A stretch of 64,000 nucleotides of DNA from Candidatus Zixiibacteriota bacterium. Its GTDB lineage: Bacteria > Zixibacteria > MSB-5A5 > DSPP01. Location of the stretch: the NCBI GenBank assembly GCA_022614805.1, contig JAKEHY010000015.1, forward strand, positions 62,001 to 126,000, read 5' to 3'. Shown here piece after piece: positions 40,924 to 48,992 of the stretch. The notes under the pieces were generated by a model that was not told the DNA's origin, searched no databases, and worked only from the letters and a program-made list of their open reading frames with translations. Position 1 is the first letter of the stretch; each line of letters begins with the position of its first letter. Both the position numbers and the translations under genes were made by a program.

Positions 40924-43380
40924 TTATCGCACCACGACGTTAATCAACTTCTCCGGGACATAGATGGATTTGACCACGCTTTTTCCTTCGAAGTGCGGCG
41001 CCAACTTGGGCAGTTCCTGCAAATGTTTCAAAATCTCCACCTCCGGCATCGTTTTGGGCAAAGTCACCGTATGCCGCAGTCGGCCGTTTATCTGCACGGC
41101 CAGAGTCATTATGGTCTCTTCCAGGGCCTGCTGGTCATGCTTCGGCCAGCCGGAGGCAAGTATCGAAGGTTTATGCCCCAAAATCTGCCAAATTTCCTCG
41201 CTAAAATGGGGCGCCACGGGCGCCAATAGCTGGGTCGCCTTGGAAAGCGCGTAATGAGCCACTTTGGAGTCCTTGGGAACCTCCCCAAAGGTATTCAAAA
41301 GCTCCATAACGGCCGAGATCACAGTATTAAATTGATAGTCGGCATAATCCTCGGCGGCTTTCTTTATGGCCCAGTTGAGTTTTTTGTACAAGGCCCGGTC
41401 GTATTCGGTCGAGGTGTGCATATCCACTTTATAATGCAAAGGCGCCTTAAAGTAATCCTTTAACTCCTGCGCCAGCCTCCAAAAGCGGGACAAAAACCGG
41501 GACTGCCCCAAAACCCCCTCGGTCGTCCAGAGCATCTCTTTGTCGGACGGAGCGGCAAAAAACATCGCCAGCCGCAAAACGTCACAGCCTTCTTTCTCGA
41601 TTTCCTCGATGGGTGAAACCGTATTGCCGAGCGATTTGGACATAACACGTCCCTGGGCGTCCAAAACCATCCCGTGGTTGAACAGGTTTCTTGCCGGCTC
41701 GTCGAAGTTTACATAACCTGCATCCTGTAAGACCTTGGTGAAAAACCGGAAATACAACAAATGGCCAGTGGCATGCTCGATGCCGCCGACATAATTATCT
41801 ACCGGCAGCCAGGTGTTGACTTTCTTCGGCTCAAAAGGGGCTTTCTCGTTTTTCGGATCGGCGTACCGGAAGAGGTACCAAGAGGAGCAAAGAAAAGTAT
41901 CCATCGTGTCCGGGTCCCGCTTGGCCGGCCCGTTGCACTTGGGACAGGTGGTGTTGATGAATTCCGGCACATCCGCCAGTGGCGAGCGCCCCTCCGGGAT
42001 AAAGCTTTTCACCTTCTTGGGCAATAAGACCGGCAGTTCCTCTTCCGGCACGGGAACCATACCGTCTTTGGGGCAGTGTATTATCGGAATTGGGCAGCCC
42101 CAATAGCGCTGGCGGGAAATCAGCCAGTCCCGCAGGCGGTATTCAGTTTTCCTCCTCCCCTTCCCTTCCGCCTCCACCTTATCGGCTATTTTCTGCCAGC
42201 CGACCTCGCAGGGAAGGTCGGAGAAAGCCCCGGAGTTTATAAGTTTGGCCTTTTCGGTGTAGGTGTAGGGGAGTTCAACGTTCCCCTCCATCGGGGCTAT
42301 GACCGGGCGAATCGGCAGGTTGTATTTCTTGGCAAATTCAAAATCCCGCTCGTCATGGGCCGGCACCGCCATAATCATCCCGGTGCCGTAGGTCGCCAAA
42401 ACGTAGTCCGCCATCCAGATGGGAATTTTTTCGCCGTTCAAAGGATTTAAGGCAAAAGCGCCCGTGAAAACGCCGTCTTTTTCGCGCTCGGCGGAGGTAC
42501 GTTCGATATCGGTCTTGCGGCGCGATTTTTCCTGATACGCCTTGACCTCGGATTTCTTTCCCGCCGGTACCGGCAGCTTTTCCAAAACCGGATGCTCTGG
42601 CGCGACAACCATAAAGGTAGCGCCGAAAACGGTATCCGGCCTGGTCGTGAAAACGGTCAAGGGAACGCCGTTTTCCGACTCGAAGCGGATTTCCAGCCCG
42701 GTCGATTTGCCTATCCAGTTCCGCTGCATCGTTTTTACACTCTCCGGCCACCCCTTCAGCTTGTCGATGTCGGCCAGAAGCCGCTCGGCGTAGGCGGTGA
42801 TTTTGAAATACCACTGCTCCAACTCCCGGGTTTCGACCGGTGTGTCGCAGCGCCAGCAAAGCCCCCCCACCACCTGCTCGTTCGCGAGAACGGTTTTATC
42901 CTTGGGGCACCAGTTCACCTTTCCCATCGTCCGGTAGGCCAGCCCCCGTTTGTACATCAACAAAAACATCCACTCCGTCCACTTGTAGTAATCCGGCAGA
43001 CAGGTCGTGACCTCCCGCGTCCAGTCAAAGCAGATGCCGATACGCTTTAAGGTTTCGCGGGAGATTTCAATGTTTTTCAAAGTCCAGGCCTCGGGGTGGA
43101 TGCCCAGTTTGATGGCGGCGTTTTCGGCCGGCAGACCAAAGGCGTCCCATCCGAAGGGATGCATCACCTCATACCCCTCCATCATCTTTTTGCGGGCCAA
43201 AGCGTCCGTTATCGTGTAATTTCGGAAATGCCCCATATGGATGTCGCCGGAAGGATAGATGAACATCGGCACCACCATATATTTTTTCTGCGGCGATTCG
43301 GGTGCCAAAAACAGTTTATGTTCGTCCCAATATTTTTGCCACTTCGGCTCGATTTCTTTAAATGGATAATGCGCCGGCAT
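40924..43380 (-). CDS. leuS: Leucyl-tRNA synthetase
   Basis: 818 residues, class I synthetase. The HIGH motif appears as H-M-G-H in G-D-I-H-M-G-H-F-R-N near residue 46. The KMSKS motif is V-M-S-K-S near 578. Between them lies the CP1 editing domain with T-T-R-P-D-T-V-F-G-A, the site that clears mischarged tRNA. The C-terminal anticodon-binding part is complete. ATG 43380 lies only 8 bases from a good -10 box, suggesting a leaderless message. Confidence 0.96.
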   Translation of the reverse strand: MPAHYPFKEIEPKWQKYWDEHKLFLAPESPQKKYMVVPMFIYPSGDIHMGHFRNYTITDALARKKMMEGYEVMHPFGWDAFGLPAENAAIKLGIHPEAWTLKNIEISRETLKRIGICFDWTREVTTCLPDYYKWTEWMFLLMYKRGLAYRTMGKVNWCPKDKTVLANEQVVGGLCWRCDTPVETRELEQWYFKITAYAERLLADIDKLKGWPESVKTMQRNWIGKSTGLEIRFESENGVPLTVFTTRPDTVFGATFMVVAPEHPVLEKLPVPAGKKSEVKAYQEKSRRKTDIERTSAEREKDGVFTGAFALNPLNGEKIPIWMADYVLATYGTGMIMAVPAHDERDFEFAKKYNLPIRPVIAPMEGNVELPYTYTEKAKLINSGAFSDLPCEVGWQKIADKVEAEGKGRRKTEYRLRDWLISRQRYWGCPIPIIHCPKDGMVPVPEEELPVLLPKKVKSFIPEGRSPLADVPEFINTTCPKCNGPAKRDPDTMDTFLCSSWYLFRYADPKNEKAPFEPKKVNTWLPVDNYVGGIEHATGHLLYFRFFTKVLQDAGYVNFDEPARNLFNHGMVLDAQGRVMSKSLGNTVSPIEEIEKEGCDVLRLAMFFAAPSDKEMLWTTEGVLGQSRFLSRFWRLAQELKDYFKAPLHYKVDMHTSTEYDRALYKKLNWAIKKAAEDYADYQFNTVISAVMELLNTFGEVPKDSKVAHYALSKATQLLAPVAPHFSEEIWQILGHKPSILASGWPKHDQQALEETIMTLAVQINGRLRHTVTLPKTMPEVEILKHLQELPKLAPHFEGKSVVKSIYVPEKLINVVVR

Positions 43381-43388
43381 AGATTAAC

Positions 43389-43416
43389 AATTTATGAAAA
43401 ATAGAAGGTTTGACAA
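43389..43416 (-). promoter_or_regulatory. Promoter of leuS, nearly leaderless
   Basis: On the minus strand: TTGTCA (43416-43411), 16-bp spacer, TAAATT (43394-43389), then 8 bases to ATG 43380. The transcript should begin within one or two bases of the start codon. Confidence 0.55.
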
Positions 43417-43435
43417 GTTTGCCGATTTTGTAATG

Positions 43436-43485
43436 GTAGCCGAGGCTTTAGCCTCGGGCGTTCCCGCGACTAAAGTCGCGGCTAC
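43436..43485. repeat. 50-bp GTAGCC double-hairpin repeat
   Basis: CCGAGGCTTTAGCCTCGG and CCGCGACTAAAGTCGCGG-type hairpins side by side, with ends GTAGC and GCTAC pairing. A half copy lies at 40881-40904. Confidence 0.75.
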
Positions 43486-43500
43486 GTTAGTATCGGGAAA

Positions 43501-44247
43501 TTAAATCCTCAGCTTCCAATTCTGAAAATAGGACAAAGCCGCGTAGTCGGTGAGGTCCACTTTCAAAGGCGTGATGGAAATCTTCCCGGCGTGGATGGCG
43601 GAAAAATCGGACTGGCGCTCGTGGATGTAGGTCGGCTCCCCCCCTATCCAGTAGTAGTTTTTGCCGCGCGGGTCGGTCTTTTTTACCAGAATGTCATTGT
43701 AAACCCGCCGCCCTAATTTGGTGATTTCAGCGCCGGAGAAGCGGCCTCTCTTCAGTTTTGGAAAATTGATGTTCAGAAAAGTGCCGGGAGGCAATTTTTC
43801 GTTGACCAACTGCCGGGCGAATTTGGCAATCCAGCGGGCGGCGGGGCCAAACTTCCCCACTTCCCAGCCGGAATGGGAGATGGCGATGGACGGAATCCCC
43901 AGAATCGTTCCTTCGATGGCCGCCGCCACCGTGCCGGAATAGGTGACGTCATCCCCCAAATTGGGACCTTGATTGATGCCGGAAATGAGCAAATCCGGCT
44001 TTTTGCGCTTCAAAAGCCCGTGGAAAGCCACCATCACGGCATCCGTGGGCGTGCCGTCCACGGCGTAGCGGTCGGCTTCGATTTTGTTAATCCGCAAAGG
44101 GCGGTGCAAAGTCAAAGAATGGCTGGTGGCGGACTGCTCCCGGTCGGGGGCGACGACCAAAACCTTGCCAACTTTTTTGATTTCCTTGGTCAAAGTCAAA
44201 AGCCCCTCGGCCCAAATCCCGTCGTCGTTGGTTACCAGAAAGTTCAT
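43501..44247 (-). CDS. surE: 5'-nucleotidase SurE
   Basis: 248 residues. The metal-binding N-terminus N-D-D-G (residues 7-10), the S-x-T-x-S phosphate loop region (S-A-T-S-H-S-L-T) and S-G-I-N-Q-G-P-N-L-G-D-D-V-T-Y-S-G-T-V are all present. It removes phosphate from nucleoside monophosphates under stationary or stress conditions. It sits between leuS and the AT-rich ATPase gene. Confidence 0.95.
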   Translation of the reverse strand: MNFLVTNDDGIWAEGLLTLTKEIKKVGKVLVVAPDREQSATSHSLTLHRPLRINKIEADRYAVDGTPTDAVMVAFHGLLKRKKPDLLISGINQGPNLGDDVTYSGTVAAAIEGTILGIPSIAISHSGWEVGKFGPAARWIAKFARQLVNEKLPPGTFLNINFPKLKRGRFSGAEITKLGRRVYNDILVKKTDPRGKNYYWIGGEPTYIHERQSDFSAIHAGKISITPLKVDLTDYAALSYFQNWKLRI

Positions 44248-44296
44248 CTAGCTAAAAAATAATGGGTGCGATTATCTTAGGATAAGAAATATGAAA

Positions 44297-46099
44297 CTAA
44301 CCAGGTAAGTTTTTAAGAAACTCTTCAAGGCACAAAACATCAAGAGTCCTGATGCTTTGGATATTAGGAAAGATTAGTCGATGCGTTGCCCCATAATATA
44401 CAACATCATCAGGTTCTAAGTCTTCGATTTCAATGTGCTCCTCTTTGAATTTTCTTTTGTCTAACTTCCAACAGACAAGGAGCTTTATTTCATTTATATG
44501 TTTTTTACCCTCTTCTATGTCATCGAGAATCGCTGAGGCTTCATATTTAAACTCAACGATTATGTCAAAATCTAGCGGGTCTTTTGGAAACACTCCGGCC
44601 TGATTCCTGCCAACCTTGCTTTTTTTTATTCGATAATTTACAATAGAGTCATATTGGTCGAAGGCGCTGTTATGATATGTGCGATATCCTTCCAAAAGAC
44701 CTGCACCTAGAAGCTCGTGAAATATTGCAATGACTGACTGTTCGTTTGAGGGTTCTTTTAGGTATTGTATCTTAGCATAATCCAACGATGGGGCCAACTT
44801 TACTTTTTCCCTTAACTCTTGGAGTTCTTTCTCACGTTGCAGCTCCAACCCCACCGGCTCGGGCATAATCTCGCTTATATGTGGAACCATCTTGGCCCAT
44901 ACTTCCTTCAAGGCAATATTTTTAAACATTTCAACGGCCCGGCCACGCAATGCCTTTCGACCCAAATCAAAACGCAATCCATCATCCTCAAGCATGATGA
45001 ATAAATTGAACCAGTAAGGTGTAGCTCTCGTTCTGGGAGGAGGAACAACTATTCCTGTTGGCATTCTTTTTGTACTTATGAAAATTCCGGGAGTTATGTC
45101 TAATTCATCGCCATTATAAAGGTTATGCTCTTTAGAGATTTCGTCAAAATTTGTTCGAGAGGAAGCAAAAGCATAATATTTTATTTTTCTTCCACCTTTT
45201 TCAGTAGACCCTCGAAGGACTATTGATTTTCCCCTCGCTTTTTTCTCATGGCCGGGTGTCTGGCGCAACTCAAGGTACTTCTGAAATTCTAGCCAGCTAT
45301 TTTTGCTTATATAATCGTGGGGTGCAGCGTAACGGAAGGGGACTGAAACAGTCTCTCCTGGTATTCCATCCTTCCCGGTGTAAGTTAACCTTACCATTAT
45401 GTCCAAGGGAATTTGACCTATCTCCGAACCATAAAGACTACCCGTGTTGCCAATGGCGGTTTTTGTTCGTAGGAGATGAATCAACCTTTCTTGTGTATGA
45501 TCGAATAAATCAAATTCTGAATCGTCCCTTTCAGCGACTTGTATTGTTAATTCGGTAAAGTATCGGTGTGGACGCGAAGATCCATCAAAGGGCCTTACGC
45601 TGAAATCCTTTAGCTTGGGCCTTTCAGCCTGGTTACCTTTGACCCAACTGGACGCACCTGCAACATTCCCCGAACACAATTCTTTGCCATCACAGGTTTC
45701 AATTCCAAGTTTATTTGATGAAAAGCAAATAAAGGTTAAACCAACCCCTTTTTCTCCCCTTGTGTTTTTACCCTTCTTGAACGAGACGTGAGGAATTAAA
45801 ATTTCTCTGAATTGGTCTTGGGGGATGCCTATTCCGGTATCGTAAATTCTTAGAGTTCGAAAAGCACAGTTGAAATCTATTTGGATTAGCGGTTGGACCG
45901 ATTGGTCTTTTTCCCATCGCTGTTCTATACCATCCACTGAATTTTGCAAAGCTTCCGCAAGAATATCCCAAGGATGGCTATAGCTATCCAAAATGTTTTG
46001 GGCTTCGCTACGAAGCCTTTCGTCATTATGGATCCCCTCAAAGAGAAAATCGATCTCTACCTGTGAACCGTTCTCTATCTCAAGAGTTGTCCTGTCCAT
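44297..46099 (-). CDS. GHKL ATPase with possible PD-(D/E)XK domain
   Basis: About 600 residues, strikingly AT-rich. The N-terminal 170 residues form a GHKL (Hsp90/MutL/histidine-kinase) ATP site: E-A-L-Q-N-S-V-D-G (N-box), D-T-G-I-G-I (G1) and G-E-K-G-V-G-L-T-F (G2). The middle probably holds an S5-like transducer fold. Near residue 510, F-D-I-I-V-E-F-K-Y-E gives a D-x(n)-E-x-K pattern as in restriction-type nucleases. This recalls the prokaryotic MORC-like ATPases linked to restriction systems. No partner gene is adjacent. ATG 46099 is preferred, since ATG 46108 lies within the -10 box. Confidence 0.7.
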   Translation of the reverse strand: MDRTTLEIENGSQVEIDFLFEGIHNDERLRSEAQNILDSYSHPWDILAEALQNSVDGIEQRWEKDQSVQPLIQIDFNCAFRTLRIYDTGIGIPQDQFREILIPHVSFKKGKNTRGEKGVGLTFICFSSNKLGIETCDGKELCSGNVAGASSWVKGNQAERPKLKDFSVRPFDGSSRPHRYFTELTIQVAERDDSEFDLFDHTQERLIHLLRTKTAIGNTGSLYGSEIGQIPLDIMVRLTYTGKDGIPGETVSVPFRYAAPHDYISKNSWLEFQKYLELRQTPGHEKKARGKSIVLRGSTEKGGRKIKYYAFASSRTNFDEISKEHNLYNGDELDITPGIFISTKRMPTGIVVPPPRTRATPYWFNLFIMLEDDGLRFDLGRKALRGRAVEMFKNIALKEVWAKMVPHISEIMPEPVGLELQREKELQELREKVKLAPSLDYAKIQYLKEPSNEQSVIAIFHELLGAGLLEGYRTYHNSAFDQYDSIVNYRIKKSKVGRNQAGVFPKDPLDFDIIVEFKYEASAILDDIEEGKKHINEIKLLVCWKLDKRKFKEEHIEIEDLEPDDVVYYGATHRLIFPNIQSIRTLDVLCLEEFLKNLPG

Positions 46100-46106
46100 T
46101 TTTTCC

Positions 46107-46135
46107 ATTATACAATACTTCTAAAAAATAAGCAA
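46107..46135 (-). promoter_or_regulatory. Promoter of the GHKL ATPase gene, leaderless
   Basis: On the minus strand TTGCTT (46135-46130), 17-bp spacer, perfect TATAAT (46112-46107), then 7 bases to ATG 46099. The message is expected to start at or next to the start codon. Confidence 0.65.
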
Positions 46136-46176
46136 GAATAAGCGAGATTATACGAAGGGTAAAAAAGTTGACAGCC

Positions 46177-46836
46177 TTACCACCAAAAACTTCTCCACAA
46201 TAACCGTATAAACCGCGCCGTGTCCAAGGCCGGACGCATAAAGGAGCGCTCGCCATCGTAGCGGGTGGGTATCGATAAAAACTGCGGGTGATACCCCAGC
46301 CGAGCCGCCTTCAAAAGCAGTTCGGATTCGGCTTCGAAGTGCTTGGTTTCCAGTTCTATTTTTGAAAGAATTTCCCGGCCAATCAGCCGGTAGCCGGATT
46401 GGGAGTCGCGGAGCATCGTGCCGGTGAGCATAGAAAGCATCGAAGAGGTAATTTGATTGGACAAAATCCGCGGGAAAGGCATTTTCTCCAAACGGGCCTC
46501 TCGGCAACCGATTATAAAGGCGTTTGACGTAGCCAACTTCAAAAACTCCGGTATTCTCTCCGGGTCGTGTTGGCCGTCAGCATCAAGGGTTAGAACAGCG
46601 GTCGAGCCAGATTCGAGGGCAGCTTTGAAGCCGGTTCTTAAAGCATTTCCCTTCCCCCTATTTCTTTCGAGGCGGATTACGACGGCACCGGCTTGCCGGG
46701 CGACTTCAGCCGTGTTATCGCTGGAGCCGTCGTCCACAACCAAGATGTTGGGCAGGTGTTTTTTAACCTGTGAAAGAAGGGTTGGCAATGACTGGGCGGC
46801 GTTGAAGGCGGGAATGAGTGCTTGAATGACGGACAT
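46177..46836 (-). CDS. GT2 glycosyltransferase, polyprenyl-phosphate type
   Basis: 219 residues. V-V-D-D-G-S-S-D-N-T and L-D-A-D-G-Q-H are the nucleotide-sugar and metal sites of GT-A enzymes, with R-D-S-Q-S-G-Y-R near the acceptor region. The compact form without membrane helices resembles dolichyl-phosphate mannose or glucose synthases that load a sugar on a lipid carrier. The sugar is unknown. Confidence 0.85.
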   Translation of the reverse strand: MSVIQALIPAFNAAQSLPTLLSQVKKHLPNILVVDDGSSDNTAEVARQAGAVVIRLERNRGKGNALRTGFKAALESGSTAVLTLDADGQHDPERIPEFLKLATSNAFIIGCREARLEKMPFPRILSNQITSSMLSMLTGTMLRDSQSGYRLIGREILSKIELETKHFEAESELLLKAARLGYHPQFLSIPTRYDGERSFMRPALDTARFIRLLWRSFWW

Positions 46837-46846
46837 TCGTCAAATT

Positions 46847-46874
46847 GTAAGGGCACGGCGTGCCGTGCCCCTAC
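46847..46874. repeat. GTAAGGGCACGG palindrome
   Basis: GTAAGGGCACGGC and GCCGTGCCCCTAC pair nearly perfectly. Same ends as the GTAGGGGC family at 35238, 36864 and 38597. It lies between a glycosyltransferase gene and a tRNA gene. Confidence 0.65.
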
Positions 46875-46886
46875 GGGCTTTAAAAA

Positions 46887-46963
46887 TGGTCGGGGCGACC
46901 CGATTTGAACGGGCGACCACTCGCACCCCAAGCGAGTGCGCTACCAGGCTGCGCCACGCCCCG
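46887..46963 (-). tRNA. tRNA-Pro(GGG)
   Basis: Minus-strand cloverleaf with acceptor CGGGGCG/CGCCCCG, anticodon stem CTCGC/GCGAG around loop TTGGGGT (anticodon GGG), T loop TTCAAAT. The 3' CCA is encoded (46889-46887), unlike the proline tRNA at 31220, and is followed by a short T-run. Confidence 0.95.
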
Positions 46964-46997
46964 GCCTCTTAAAAGTTACGGGCGGGAGATGCCCAAA

Positions 46998-47333
46998 TCA
47001 AGGGAAAAGTTTTAACAGCTCCTCGATTTCGGCTTTCAATTCCCGGATGGATTTGATAACGCGCTCCTTCCGCACATCCTCCGGGGCGTCACCGTTGGTA
47101 CTGGCCGCCTTCATAAAGCTGCGCGCGCCATCGATGGTGAACTTCCGGTCGTAGAGCAGATGCCGGATTTTCTCGGCCATCTCGATTTCCCGGCTTTGAT
47201 ACATCCGCGCCCCGGAACGCCCCTTTTTGGGCTTCAAGGCCGGAAACTCCTTTTCCCAGAAGCGCAAAACGTAGGGTTCCACCCCCACCCTTTTGGCGAC
47301 CTCCCGGATGGAATAGTAAATTTTGTCCTCCAT
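46998..47333 (-). CDS. MerR-family transcriptional regulator
   Basis: 111 residues. The helix-turn-helix [12 protein letters not shown] and wing R-M-Y-Q-S-R-E-I-E fit the MerR family, with the variant F-W-E-K-E-F-P seen in short MerR proteins. The C-terminal helix lacks metal-binding cysteines. Ribosome site GGGAGG precedes ATG 47333. Target unknown; it may belong with gpsA-plsY-der. Confidence 0.87.
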   Translation of the reverse strand: MEDKIYYSIREVAKRVGVEPYVLRFWEKEFPALKPKKGRSGARMYQSREIEMAEKIRHLLYDRKFTIDGARSFMKAASTNGDAPEDVRKERVIKSIRELKAEIEELLKLFP

Positions 47334-47343
47334 AAGCCTCCCC

Positions 47344-48348
47344 TTAATGCCAGACTTCGGTTTTCAACTCCCGCTCCATCAATTCTTTTAACGCCAGCAA
47401 GGCCGGTTTGTTCTCGAAAAGCATTTCGTGAACTTTTTGAGTAATGGGCATCTCAACCCCATACTTTTGAGCCAACGTTACAGCCGCTTTGGTGGTGTTC
47501 ACCCCTTCCGCCACCATCACCATCTTGGCCAAAATTTCCGGCAGTTTCTCCCCTTTCCCGATTCGCTCCCCTACGAAGCGGTTGCGGGAGTGGCGGGAAA
47601 TCCCGGTGGTAATCAAATCCCCCATTCCAGCAAGGCCGGCAAAAGTTTGCGGCTGGGCCCCCATTTTAACGCCTAACCTCGTGATTTCCGCCAGCCCGCG
47701 GGTGAAAAGCGCCCCTTTGGTGTTGTCGCCAAAGTTCAATCCATCTACCACGCCGCAGGCGATGGCGATGACGTTTTTCAGCGCACCTGCCAGCTCGACT
47801 CCCAACGGGTCGGAATTGGTATAGACCCTTAAAGTGGAACTTGAAAAAAGAGTTTGAACGGCTTCCGCCGCTACGGGGTTTTCGGATGAAGCCACGATGG
47901 CGGTCGGCACCCCGGCAGCCACCTCTTCGGCGTGGCTGGGGCCGGAAAGTACTACGATCTGGTCGCGGACGACCGGCGGCAGGGTGCGCTTTAAAACTTC
48001 GGAGATTCTTTCCATAGACGGAGTCAAACCCTTCGACAAGCTGACCACCAACGTTTTGGATTTTATGAACGGCGCAACCTTGCCGGCAACCTCTTCAACG
48101 GTATGCGAAGGCAGAACAAAAAGCAGAACTTCGCAGCCGAAAAGAGCCTCGGCCAAATCATTGACGAGGTGGACGGAAGATGGCAAAACTATCCCGGGAA
48201 GCCGCGTCGCGTCCTGGCGCCTTTCTTTAAACCGTTTGAAATTCTCTTCGATTCCTTCCCAGAGCCAGATATTGGGTTCTTTTTTTGAGAGATACCAACT
48301 TATGGCCAGCCCCCAGCTTCCGGCCCCGAGGCAGGTGATTTTAGGCAT
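47344..48348 (-). CDS. gpsA: Glycerol-3-phosphate dehydrogenase [NAD(P)+]
   Basis: 334 residues with N-terminal G-A-G-S-W-G dinucleotide loop, S-G-P-S-H-A-E-E-V, and the catalytic K in G-A-L-K-N-V-I-A-I-A. It makes sn-glycerol 3-phosphate, substrate of the next enzyme PlsY, whose gene lies 11 bases upstream on this strand. Confidence 0.95.
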   Translation of the reverse strand: MPKITCLGAGSWGLAISWYLSKKEPNIWLWEGIEENFKRFKERRQDATRLPGIVLPSSVHLVNDLAEALFGCEVLLFVLPSHTVEEVAGKVAPFIKSKTLVVSLSKGLTPSMERISEVLKRTLPPVVRDQIVVLSGPSHAEEVAAGVPTAIVASSENPVAAEAVQTLFSSSTLRVYTNSDPLGVELAGALKNVIAIACGVVDGLNFGDNTKGALFTRGLAEITRLGVKMGAQPQTFAGLAGMGDLITTGISRHSRNRFVGERIGKGEKLPEILAKMVMVAEGVNTTKAAVTLAQKYGVEMPITQKVHEMLFENKPALLALKELMERELKTEVWH

Positions 48349-48359
48349 AAAGCGGCATT

Positions 48360-48992
48360 TTAAGCAATGGGTTTATCCTTCTGCCCTATCTTGCGTTCCG
48401 TTCCGGTTAGAATCCTCTTTAAGTTCCCTCGATGAGTGTAGAATAAAAGCAAAGTCAGAAGAAGGCAAGCAAAAAAAACGGGCATTTCAACTTTTCTTCC
48501 GAAGATGTTGGACAGCAACAAGAAAAAAATTATGGAACCGGCCGCCGCAAGCGAGCCGAGAGATACCATTTTGAAAACAGCAAGAATCAGGCCAAAGACG
48601 ACAACACCAACTATCAATGCAAACGGGTCGAACGCTGCCAGAACTCCGGCCCCGGTCAGGACTCCCTTTCCGCCTTTAAAGCCGGCGAAGAGCGTGTAGA
48701 TGTGTCCGACAACGGCGACAAGGCCGCAACCCAGACTGTACCAAACTTGATACTGCTCCGGCATATCGAAAATCCTGGAAAAGTAATAAGCCGAAATCCA
48801 TCCCTTTCCAGAATCGATGATGGCCGTGATTAAGGCCGGAACGGGCCCCAAAACGCGATAAACGTTGGTCGCACCGGCGTTACCGGAGCCGTGCTGGCGG
48901 ATGTCGATTCCCTTCCATAACCGGGCAAGCCAGATGGAAGTCGGAATGGAACCGGCCAAGTAGCTCAAAAGAATGGGAAGCAGGTATTTCAT
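48360..48992 (-). CDS. plsY: Acyl-phosphate glycerol-3-phosphate acyltransferase
   Basis: 210 residues with several membrane helices. The three PlsY motifs are visible: G-S-I-P-T-S, G-S-G-N-A-G-A-T-N-V, and G-G-K-G-V. It transfers an acyl group from acyl phosphate to glycerol 3-phosphate, the first step of phospholipid synthesis. ATG overlaps the der stop by four bases. Confidence 0.95.
   Translation of the reverse strand: MKYLLPILLSYLAGSIPTSIWLARLWKGIDIRQHGSGNAGATNVYRVLGPVPALITAIIDSGKGWISAYYFSRIFDMPEQYQVWYSLGCGLVAVVGHIYTLFAGFKGGKGVLTGAGVLAAFDPFALIVGVVVFGLILAVFKMVSLGSLAAAGSIIFFLLLSNIFGRKVEMPVFFACLLLTLLLFYTHRGNLKRILTGTERKIGQKDKPIA

Noticed and set aside
46140-46963. Integration of the AT-rich ATPase gene at tRNA-Pro(GGG)
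   Set aside because: The tRNA is about 0.8 kb away with a native-looking glycosyltransferase between, no integrase, and no duplicate of the tRNA 3' end was seen.
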